A stretch of DNA of 63,074 bases from positions 1-63,074 of the forward strand of contig JAVKOQ010000300.1 in the NCBI GenBank assembly GCA_031835245.1, read 5' to 3'. Source of the stretch: Balamuthia mandrillaris (taxonomy: Eukaryota; Discosea; Longamoebia; Balamuthiidae). The notes under the pieces were generated by a model. It made no database searches. It had not been told where the DNA came from and worked only from the letters and a program-made list of their open reading frames with translations. Shown here piece after piece: positions 23,164 through 32,162 of the stretch (positions are counted from its first letter, which is position 1; the number at the start of each line of letters is the position of its first letter). The translations under genes were made by a program, and so were the position numbers.

Positions 23164-23270
23164 CTTCCGGCCGCGCCAAAGCCTTTCCTTCTTTTCCATC
23201 GTGCGGTCCTTCTTGGAAAGAGCAAGAAACGAACTTGAGTTGTTGTCGGGGATCATATAATGAAAAATGT

Positions 23271-23292
23271 GTATATTTCATCAATGTGCCGA
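23271..23292 (-). promoter_or_regulatory. Conserved upstream element of copy C
   Basis: A 22-bp sequence (TATATTTCATCAATGTGCCG plus AT on the plus strand) about 110 bp upstream of the copy C ATG is identical to 31661-31682 upstream of copy D, although the DNA between element and ATG differs. It probably includes the core promoter. Confidence 0.5.
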
Positions 23293-23664
23293 TAATTCAT
23301 CTTGCATTCCTTCCATTCGGTTGCTTCTGGTCAGAGAGTTCAAGGGACCTGGGACTCAAGACCTGGGCTTTTCGGCATTAACGACAACGGCATTGGAATG
23401 TGCAAACAACAAACACACGGCTGGATGTCTTTGAGAAGGAGGGGTAGAGACCAAAGTCGCGGTGCCACTTGGTTGGTTGTCCGAAGCAGGGCGCCCATTA
23501 CTAAGTCACTTAACTGCCGCCATCTTCCTCTTCCTCCTCTTTGTCTTCATCATCGTCCACTTCTTCTTGGGGGCAAGGCGAAACGGTACCGGCCTCAAAA
23601 GCAACGCCACAACGCAATCTCCAAAGCCTTTAGGCGCTGGTTCAAAGTTCGTTCGGTACCATTC
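23293..23664 (+). other. Possible fragment of a membrane-protein gene interrupted by a LINE
   Basis: An open stretch from 23462 reads AAIFLFLLFVFIIVHFFLGA, a plausible membrane span, then FVRYHSLFKEA. The reading continues after the LINE insertion as AASGFLRGLAPIQVAHG (from about 24577). This suggests an exon split by the insertion. I cannot name the gene and no other exons are clear, so it may be non-coding. Confidence 0.2.
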
Positions 23665-24582
23665 ACTATTCAAGGAGGCTGAGAGGCAAGATGGCCACTT
23701 TGAGCTACTTGAAGAGGTAAGCCAAGCAAGAGAAGAGGAAGGTGAGAAGAATGAAGGTGAGGGAGGTGAAGGGACGAGTGTTGTTGAAAAGAAAGCCAAG
23801 AGGATGAGGGCCTTAACTCGAGTAGCCAAGGGGGAGTACGCAGCTGAAGGAGAAAGAGGAACAAGAGCATGGCTATGGCATAACTTCTTGACAAATGGAA
23901 GTTGTTTGGTTGGACAACAACGGAGCTTAGTGATTACCAACCCAAGGAAAGAACGTTTGATGAATGCTATTCGTTGTGGTGGACTGCCCATTGGAAAAAA
24001 GTGGGGAGCCATTCAGCAGTCTGAGGAGGATAGTAAGTGCCCTGCATGTGGTGCTGAGGAAGAAACAGCAGAACACTTCCTGTTAAGATGTCCAAATCTT
24101 TGGGAAGATTGCTTTAGAATCTGGAGTGTGGACAATGGAAATGAAGAACAAGTTAGAAAGCTGATTATAGAGGACTGTACAACAAAGCTCTTGTCAAGTG
24201 GAAAGAAATGCAACAGAGATCAAGAGATGGAACAATGTAAGCAAAGTTGTAAAAGAGTCTGGAGATTATGGGCAGCAAGAGCAAGTTGGAAGCATGGAAG
24301 TTCTTCTGCATTTTATCAATCTTTGGAAGTAATGTAAAAGCAAAGAAAAGAGAAGAAAGGAAAGGGAAAGAAAAAGGATAGCAAGATGATACAAAGTTAG
24401 TCTGAAATCTCATTCAACACCTTTCACTTGTGAACTATCATAACAATTGGAAAGGCATCGAGGATGAGGGAGTAAGAGAAGTAAGAGTACACTATGTATG
24501 TACAATGCTTACTTTTTATGTATAGATTGGTGTTGCTCTCAGAGCAAATAAACTTCTTATTACTACTACTATTCAAGGAGGC
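23665..24582 (+). mobile_element. 5'-truncated LINE (RT C-terminal zinc-binding end) with 15-bp target duplications
   Basis: A coding stretch (about 23680-24337) ends in CPACGAEEETAEHFLLRCPN, the Cys/His zinc-binding motif found C-terminal to reverse transcriptase and RNase H in non-LTR retrotransposons. It is preceded by ITNPRKERLMNAIRCGGLPI, also usual there. The insert is flanked by a perfect direct repeat ACTATTCAAGGAGGC at 23665-23679 and 24568-24582, so the element body is 23680-24567. Only the last third of a LINE protein is present, so it is 5' truncated. The 3' UTR is about 230 bp and ends in a short TACTACTACT run rather than poly-A. The remaining frame has no internal stop, so the insertion looks fairly recent. 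Confidence 0.75.
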
Positions 24583-24734
24583 GGCGTCGGGGTTTCTGCG
24601 AGGGCTTGCTCCAATCCAAGTTGCACATGGTAAGCCAGATGCTTGTCACGCTTGTGCTCTTCGTCAGGCTCTTTTTTGTTGAAACCTCCATCCCCCAAAA
24701 AAATCAGGTAATTCTTCCGCTACGTCGCTGCTTG

Positions 24735-24992
24735 GGCGGAGCGGAGAGAGGAGAGAGGAGAGAGCGGAGAGGAGAGAGGAGAGATCAGAGAGGAGAGAGC
24801 GGAGAGGAGAGAGGAGAGAGCAGAGAGGAGAGAGCAGAGAGGAGAGGAGAGAGGAGAGAGGAGAGAGGAGAGAGGAGGGAGAGAGGAGAGAGGAGAGAGG
24901 AGAGAGCGGAGAGGAGAGAGGAGAGAGCGGAGAGGAGAGAGCGGAGAGGAGAGAGGAGAGAGCGGAGAGGAGAGAGCGGAGAGCAGAGAGAG
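24735..24992 (+). repeat. GGAGAGAGC / GGAGAGGAGA minisatellite
   Basis: About 250 bp of tandem variants of a 9-15 bp purine unit (GGAGAGAGCGGAGAGGAGA). It produces long spurious open frames on both strands. The strand is entirely purine apart from the C of the unit. Confidence 0.9.
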
Positions 24993-24999
24993 AAGAGCA

Positions 25000-25724
25000 G
25001 CACGCAGATGTCGCATCGCAAAAAAGTAGTGAAGAAATCGAAAGGATTTTTTTTTTGTGCGTTTTGCTGTGGTTTGCCTGACAAGATCGCACAGGGGCAT
25101 CACGACCAACCTGTGGATAAGCCCAACAAACACAAGGTACCAAGTGACTACATTTCCTCTCCATTGGAAGATGATGATGGTTCTTCGTTGTTTATGGTTC
25201 TTTCGTCTTCTGCACCAAGTTTAGATCACGCCCCTCACCCAGTAGCAGGGTGGTATCACTCTTCTGCACAACGCATGAAATTCGTGATCTATACTCTTTG
25301 GAATACATGGCGCAGAAGACTAAAGAACCACAAACAACGAAGAACCATCATCATCTTCCAAATCCACAAAGTGAGTGCTCTCACGTTGCCAGTGGCGCAC
25401 GAAGAACCAAGAGTGCTAAGCAACTTTCATGCGTTCCTTACCGAGCTGCATGCAGCAGGCAACAACGACCCGCGCCACTGGCAACGTGAGAGCACTCACT
25501 TTGTGGATTTGGCGCTTGACAACAAGGAACTCCACTACCTTCGCTGCGTCTCTTTCTTGCCTTGCCTTTGCAGTAACATTCTTTTGATATATGATGATTC
25601 TCTTGCCTCTCTGACTTTGTCTTTGCCTTCACCAAAGCCCTGCCGTAGCAAGGGAAATGAGGTTCGACCCAAAGGAAAAAGACTCAGTCTTGTGACGGGC
25701 TTCTGTAGTGGGCTTCTTGGTTCA
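25000..25724 (+). other. Non-coding or decayed stretch between minisatellite and duplicon
   Basis: A long open frame runs through here (HRKKVVKKSKG, later GWYHSSAQRMKFVIYTLWNT) but it crosses the minisatellite, the inverted repeat and the (CT)n tract and has no recognisable domain. I see no supported gene. Its main structure is the inverted repeat at 25358-25512. Confidence 0.4.
25358..25512. repeat. Perfect 41-bp inverted repeat with 73-bp spacer
   Basis: Arm 25358-25398 begins CCAAATCCACAAAGTGAGTG and is the exact reverse complement of 25472-25512. The spacer contains a small palindrome CTGCATGCAG near 25446. Perfect arms imply a recent origin or active repair between arms. It could be a foldback/MITE-like element or a structured transcript; no terminal duplication is obvious. 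Confidence 0.85.
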
Positions 25725-25785
25725 CCCCGCCTGGGAGTGGCTTCGCATCTGCGGGTTGCCCAACAAGCTCTCCTCTTTGTCCAAG

Positions 25786-25827
<42 letters not shown>

Positions 25828-25873
25828 CCTCTTTCTCTCTCTTTCTCTGTCTTTCTCTCTCTTTCTCTGTCTT

Positions 25874-25925
<52 letters not shown>

Positions 25926-26034
25926 GCTCCATTTATTTTATTTTATTTTTTTGCCTGTCTCAAGGGCTCAAGGTAAAGGACGAGCGAAGTGGGCACGGAC
26001 CAGTGGCTCATCAAAGACGAGAGCAGTAACATCA
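25725..26034 (+). pseudogene. Partial copy of the small gene at 16676
   Basis: 25725-25785 matches the end of exon 1 (AWEWLRICGLPNKLSSLSK and its donor), followed by a (CT)n-rich intron and a shortened exon 2 match (KDERSGHGPVAHQRREQ in a shifted frame; the DNA GAGCGAAGTGGGCAC is shared). The first part of exon 1, about 22 bp inside exon 2 and all of exon 3 are missing, so it cannot encode the protein. It marks the left edge of the third cassette duplication. Confidence 0.75.
25793..25923 (+). repeat. (CT)n / CTTTCT tract
   Basis: About 130 bp of CT dinucleotides with interspersed TTTCTCTGTC units. It occupies the intron position of the broken gene copy and is longer than the equivalent intron at 16846. 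Confidence 0.85.
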
Positions 26035-26193
26035 ATCAGGTCGCCTCAATAAGCAACACAACAGATAAGCCGAGCCAACCCGGTAAATATCAAAGAAAAA
26101 GGACATGTAACAGGTAATCTTATAGGATAGGGTGCTCCTCTTTGTAATGCCATTCGAACAGATCAAAAGGGAACGAGGATGGGTCACGAGATT

Positions 26194-26332
26194 CACGGGA
26201 GTCTTCCCCAACATTTTGAACGCAACTTGGTGGATTGGCTGAAGAAAAACCCTCCCCGAACCAACCCACTTCATTCTGTGATATTAGGCGGGCCCTGTGA
26301 TAAGTTTGACTCAAGGTCACCGTCCATAAATA
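26194..26332 (+). promoter_or_regulatory. Promoter of DUF4397 copy 3
   Basis: The invariant 56-bp block is at 26194-26249 and the ATAAATA box at 26326-26332, 114 bp before the ATG. In this copy no stop codon separates the block from the coding region, so an upstream Met at 26179 is in frame. The TATA box lies inside that extension and the signal peptide starts at 26446, so the extension is not taken as coding. Confidence 0.7.
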
Positions 26333-26445
26333 CCGCTCACTCCACACCTTTTTCTTTCCTTCTCCTCAACAACAAACAAACCACAGTCACAGATCCTATC
26401 AACCAAAAGCGAAAACAACAAGGAAACAAGCAAGCAAGGATCATC

Positions 26446-27330
26446 ATGAAAGTGCTTTCTTCTTCTGCGCTCATGCTTCTAGCCTTCTTGGCTCTTCACT
26501 CTCTCGCCCAAGCACAAAACTGCCAGGTCAAAGTCATCCACCTCCTCCAAGGAGGTTCCCCCATTGATGTGCGGGTGGGGGAGGAATTGGTGGCCTCCAA
26601 CCTGGCCTTCTCCCGTTCTCAGACCTCCCAAGCCACCCTCCCTTGTGGCCCTCAGGACGTGCAGCTCTTCGCCGCAGGCAACCAGGAGAGCAGCTTCCGC
26701 TCCGAGAACTTTGCCTTGCAGCAAGGAGAGAACCTCATCAACTACATCGTCTTCGGAGGAGAGCTCCGCGCCCCCGCTGCCTCCAACATCTTCTTGCTCT
26801 CCCACGAGCCCGTCACCATGCCCCAAACCCCCGAAGGCCAGATCAACCTGGCGTTCTGGCATTACTCCCCCGCCATCCGTCTGGAGCAGGTTCAGGTGGA
26901 TGTGTTGGATGAGGAGGAGGAGGTGCTCCTCTCCACCACCGCCAACTTCCAGCAGAGGAGCGCCTTCCAGACGGTTCCCTCCGCTGAGGCCTTGACCTTC
27001 CGCTTCTCCAACCTGGAGCTGGAGGAGCTGTTCTCCGCCACCAGGAGCGTGACGGCCTTGAGGAACTCTGGCGCGGGCACCATCTTTGCTCTCGGCCAGA
27101 ACACCACGGAGTTGTTGTTGGAGGCCGATCCCGCCATCATCATCCCTGCTGAGGAGGAGGAGGAGTCCTCCCAGGGCAGCGTTTCCTCCCAGAGCGAGGG
27201 GCCCGTGGGGGATGGAGAGGATGTCAGCGAGAGCAGCAGCATTGGCAGTGGTTCTCTGAGCGAGTCTTTGGAGGAGGAGTCCAACTTGCAGAGTGGCGCT
27301 TCTTCTCTTTCTTCTTTCCTTTTCTTCTGA
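26446..27330 (+). CDS. Secreted DUF4397-type protein, copy 3
   Basis: This is the third intronless 294-codon copy. It differs from copy 2 by very few residues (for example SEGPVGDG in place of SEGSVGDG). Signal peptide MKVLSSSALMLLAFLALHSL supports the start. It is convergent with EGF copy D, 315 bp from its stop. Function is unknown; secretion is inferred from the signal peptide. Confidence 0.88.
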   Translation: MKVLSSSALMLLAFLALHSLAQAQNCQVKVIHLLQGGSPIDVRVGEELVASNLAFSRSQTSQATLPCGPQDVQLFAAGNQESSFRSENFALQQGENLINYIVFGGELRAPAASNIFLLSHEPVTMPQTPEGQINLAFWHYSPAIRLEQVQVDVLDEEEEVLLSTTANFQQRSAFQTVPSAEALTFRFSNLELEELFSATRSVTALRNSGAGTIFALGQNTTELLLEADPAIIIPAEEEEESSQGSVSSQSEGPVGDGEDVSESSSIGSGSLSESLEEESNLQSGASSLSSFLFF

Positions 27331-27645
27331 ATCCTCTTCCCTTCTGTTTGCACCCTTTGTTCTGTTTGATATTTTGAGTCATTCTTTTTGTTCTTTTGAT
27401 GGGTACATATTGTATTATCTCATCTATAAAGAAAGGGCACATTCACAAACTTTGTTTTGCCTGAAGCTGTTCATTCTTGTCTTCTGCAAACTGCACGCGA
27501 GTGGTGCGATGAAGAACCAGAGCACCAACACTGGTTGGGTTTTACACAGAATGTAAGAGAGAGAGTCAATGAAAACGTGGGAAAGCACCAGAGACAGAGC
27601 AACGAAAAAAAAAACACATGCGCACCTCGAAATGGTTGGTAATGG

Positions 27646-30600
27646 CTAAGCCATAACTGAGTTCCTGCTTAAGGCTTTGGCAGTCTTGGCTCGTGCCTGT
27701 CTTCGACGACGATACAAAACAGCAGAGAGCACCGCTGCAATGATCACAGCGATAAGAATGATGAGCAGGACGATCACAGGAACCGCCCATGGATTCTCGT
27801 CCATAAAGTCCTGTTCCTCTGTCAACTGCCCGGAGGCTTCTCTGGAGCAGTCGCTGCCTGCCCAACCCTCGAAACAATGGCAAACAGCAACCACGTTTTC
27901 CTCTCCTGATGAAGGTGGCTTGCACACCCCATTGGATGAACAGTTGTTCAGACATTCTCCTTTGTGGTCTTGTTGTTGTTTTGTCATGGTTGGTTGAGAC
28001 AGGAGAAGTGAGAAAAAGAAAACAGAAGAAAAAGAAAACAAAAACGTACCAATGATGGAGCAATCCAAACCTCTCCAATCCTCACCACATTCGCATGTTC
28101 CGTTTCTGCAAGTGCCATGACCTGAACATTCTTCTGGATGTCCTGCACATGGAGGATCATCTTGCCAAGCAAAACACACGAAAAGAAAGAAAGAATGGAA
28201 AGGTCAGTCCAGAAGGAAGAAAAAGGGTGAACATCAAGAAATCAGAAGAACAGAAAAAGAGATCACCAACATTGTTCGCAGAGAGGGCCATAAGCAAAGG
28301 GATGGCACACGCAGCGTGGAGGAGAGAGGTCTGTATTGCAGGTTCCTCGACCAGAGCATTCCTCTTCTCCTTCTCCAACCACACTGCACGATGCTGATGG
28401 AGCGGATTCCAACAAATGGTCAGCACAGTCACACTCCGCAAAGACAAAGGGTTTCAATGGAGGAGAGAGGGGAAGGGAAAGAGACAAACCGAAGCGACAA
28501 TCAGGAGGAAGCCATCCGTCTCTGCATTGGCATTGTGGGGGTGAGCTTTTGTCTTGTGGCCCCACACACCTCCCATGCCCGTGACATTCTGGATTTCCTG
28601 TGTTCAAACACACAGCTGCGCACCGAAAAACACGGTTACCAAACGGAAGAATTGCCAAAAGAGAAAACAACAAACAAAAGAAAAGAACAAAGAAGAAATG
28701 GTAACGTACGGGTGGTACAGTCCCATCCTTTCCAACCCAACGGACATTCATTCATCATGCATCCAAACCCTTCCACCAAGTTATTTCCACACCTCGAGCC
28801 ACACTTGCTCTCTTCCGAGGCACAATCCAACACCAACACTTCACATTCTTCTCCTGTCCACCCTCTTGCCTCTTCTTCATCCGCAGAAAAAGAAGGAACA
28901 AAGTCTTTGGGGCCATCACAAAGACATCTCGGTGGGTCCAATTCCGACACGCAAACGCCGTGGCCGGAACATGCTTCGGGAGAAGTGCAATCCAAAGAAG
29001 GAGAGGAACAATCCTCTCCTGACCAGCCTTCATCGCATTGACAACGAGAGGAGTTGAGAAGTGCATCCCAGGTGCACACTCCGTGATGGGAACATTCAGT
29101 GGAGAGAGGGGAGAAGGGGCAGGAAGGAATGGAACAATCAGCACCCATGCGGTTTGCATGGCAAGAACAGGTGCCGTTCTCTCTGTTGCACTCCCCGAAC
29201 CCTGAACACTCTTCTTCCAATCCTTTTTTTTTGGTGTTTTGGGGTGACTGTCAATAAAACAAAGAAGCACAGAAGCAAGGAGACAGAAGACGAGAAGAGT
29301 ATTTTAAATTGAATGATGCAGAAGAAGAGGAAGAAGAAAATGAAAGGACAAGAACAGAATCAGTGGCGAACAAGAAAAGAAGAATAGAGAAATAGAAACC
29401 AGGGCATATCATGAAGGGAAGAGCGCAATCCTTCTCAGGGCCTAACACATATCCGGGCTTGCACACACACTGAGGGGTGAGTGAAGAGGAATCACAATAC
29501 CCATGCGCCTCCCCCGTGCAATCGTTGGGACAGCTTGCTTCCCCACAATCCTTTCCCTCCCATCCTTTTCATCCAAAGCAAAGCATTCTTTGTGAGGGAA
29601 GGGGCAATTCGCAACCACACCAGAAGAAAGGGAGGAAGAATACCCACCAGGAAGGCATTGGCAAACCGGTCGATCCTCCTCATTGACGAGACAATAGCCA
29701 TGGCCGGAACAATCTGGAAATCCTGGACAATCCTCTGCAGATGGAGCAAAGGAACGAGTCGGTCAATTCTCGGTTTAGCAAGGCAAGGTAAAGCACGGTT
29801 GGAGAAAGGAATGAAAACAAAAGCAAACCAACCAACACTGCAATCCAGGTCAGCCCACCCTTCATGACAAATACAATATCCACTCTCACAAGTTCCTCGG
29901 CCCGAGCATGGCGGTCTTCCTGGACAGCTATCTGCGGTTATAAACAGCCGTTGCACATGGAGTTACAAAAAGTTGGACACGACAACAGAAAGAACCAGAG
30001 GTCATTGAAAAAGAAACGCACATGCAGGACACTCCTGGCTGACCCCTGGTGCGGCGAGCAAAAAGCTCAAGTCATGCTTCGATGTGCGCTCTCGACAGCT
30101 ACTAGGGGTGGGATCAACAACCCCAGGTTCCACGTTGCAAGGTAGCGTCACGAACGAAATGGGTTCCAGCGGAATGTTTTCCAAAGCGAAGAGTTGCTGC
30201 AGCATGAAGCCAATTCCGTTTGCCCCTCTGAGGTCTTCATAAAGGACCAACGAAGGAGACTTGGTGGAAGAGGAGGAGGAGGCGGACCAATTGCCCCCGG
30301 TGGATATGTACAGGTAATTTTCTCTAGGGAGGGGATGCATATAAAGCTCACCTTCAACTCGAATCTGAGAAAAGCTCTTTTTCTTCAAGCCATTCACTTC
30401 ACGTGTTCGGTGAGAAGCAGAAAAGAACAAGAGGAAGAAGCAACAAAAAGAGGACTTTGGAAAAGCATAAAAGAGAGCAAAGAACCAACCAAAGATATCA
30501 AGATCGGCACCGCTTAAGGAAAGATTGCCAGTCACTTGGAGCGTCCCTCCAAGCAGCCCTTCGTCCGGATAGGGTTGCCCTTTCCACCACACCAAAGGGC

Positions 30601-31560
30601 GAACCTTGGCTCTGTGCCCCGCCTTTACGTTGCCAAGGATAACCCCGCTGCCAGTCCACTCGCTTCCGTGTTGAAGCACCAAAGAACCTCCATTCACAAA
30701 TGACAACTGGCTGTTGTCACTCTGGTGTTAGTTATTGAACAATATTAAGCAATGAAGTGGGATACGCACGGAGGAAGCCAGGGGTCTTCAACACTGCCAC
30801 TCATTCTCAATATTGAGTTTTCTCCAATTGTCATGGCTCCTTCCCCTGAGCGGTGCACCACCAAAGTGGTGGGGGCCACCACGTCCAGAAGTACCCCGCT
30901 TAAATACCTTTTCCCCAGGTAATCACTGCTTTGAGGGAGATAATGAGTTCCGTTCCACACGCTATAAGCGCCGTACAAGGAGGCCTCGCATTGCTGAATA
31001 CTGTGAATGCTCAAGGAGTTCACCTCAACGGGTCTATCTGCTCTCTGTTTGTTTTTGTTGTATTTCATGTTTTAGCACAGGAGAGGTCAGAGAAGTGAAG
31101 TGATGAAACAGAAACGCCGAACGTGAAGAGTGCAGTAAGACAACAAAGAAGGAAACGAGAGAAAGAAGAGGGCAGAGAGAAAGAAGAGGGCGGGGCTTTT
31201 AAAAAAAAAAAACGAACAAAAACAGTGATGGTGTAGACGCCAAGGAAACGCAAGTCCAACTCGTCGCCAAGGACCACGTCGTCCTCTTTGGTGGGCACGC
31301 GTGCCGCTCCGTCCTCCTCCGACACCCAGTTGGTTGGGTCGTCCCTTTTTGTTATAACACCAACAAAAAAAATTGAGAAATAAGAACAACATAGAGCAGC
31401 AACTAAGAATAAGAACAAGCGGTTAAGAGGATAGGGTTCAACAAAGCGGGCCGAACCAGAAGCCGCTGACCCCCACATTTCTCCAACGCATTACATCCCC
31501 AGCACAAGCGTTGAGGCCGAGCAGAACGAGAACCGCTACAACAGCCACGCGCAGCTTCAT
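27646..31560 (-). CDS. EGF-repeat type I membrane protein, copy D
   Basis: The start at 31560 gives a signal peptide (MKLRVAVVAVLVLLGLNACA) followed by GDVMRWRNVGVSGFW. Ectodomain exons (DDPTNWVSEEDG, RVPTKEDDVVLG, SFVNGGSLVLQHGSEWTGSG), EGF exons, membrane span and tail follow the order of copy C. The 3' half (27646 to about 29940) is almost identical to copy C, including intron sequence. The 5' ectodomain is more divergent, the pattern expected if diversity is tolerated or selected in the outer domain. The tail ends SRNSVMA as in C. The gene is paired with DUF4397 copy 3. Confidence 0.82.
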
Positions 31561-31660
31561 CTTCCCGCCACGCGGCCTTCCCCTCCTGCTCGGTTGCTTT
31601 GTCTTCCTTCCAACAGCACAAGGCCTGGCGGAGAACAGATTATTTGTTGGGGACGAGGCA

Positions 31661-31682
31661 TATATTTCATCAATGTGCCGAT
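31661..31682 (-). promoter_or_regulatory. Conserved upstream element of copy D
   Basis: This 22-bp sequence is identical to 23271-23292 upstream of copy C and lies about 100 bp before the ATG. The rest of 31561-32007 shows no gene. Confidence 0.5.
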
Positions 31683-32007
31683 GGGGCAGTACGCATCCAT
31701 GCTATTGAGGTAATAGCAATTCATTCTTCGGTTCCCAGACGACCCCCCTCCATGTTTGAAAACCAGGTGATAGCAACAGGAGAGTGAGAACAAAGAGGCG
31801 ACCAGGCAGAAAGAGGCGAGGAGGTAAGATGTTCGGCCTTCCTAATTTCGACCGTTGGGGAGAAGTCTGCTTCTGCTGAAAAGTGTTTGGTGTGGATCGT
31901 TTTAATACCTTCTTTGTTTGTGTTTTAACACGCTGCAACCATCAAAGACGCTGCTCGCTAGTCGCAAATATCTTTTGTTCACACGCATTGTCTTGAGAGT
32001 TCATAGC

Positions 32008-32126
32008 TTATTGCTCAACTATGCCCAATTCTTCAAGAGCATCCATAAAAGCATCCGGTGGTTGCCCGCCACTCAAACGCACCCTGCAAGGAGCGTAAGG
32101 ATATAATATGGGGTTTTCAAGAGAGA

Positions 32127-32162
<36 letters not shown>

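Noticed and set aside
24720-25000. Long open frames of Ser/Leu or Glu/Arg repeats on both strands
   Set aside because: They are products of the GGAGAGAGC minisatellite, which lacks stops in several frames.
26179-26445. In-frame 5' extension of DUF4397 copy 3 giving a 383-residue protein
   Set aside because: It contains the conserved 56-bp block and the TATA-like ATAAATA, has no counterpart frame in copy 1, and places the clear signal peptide internally.
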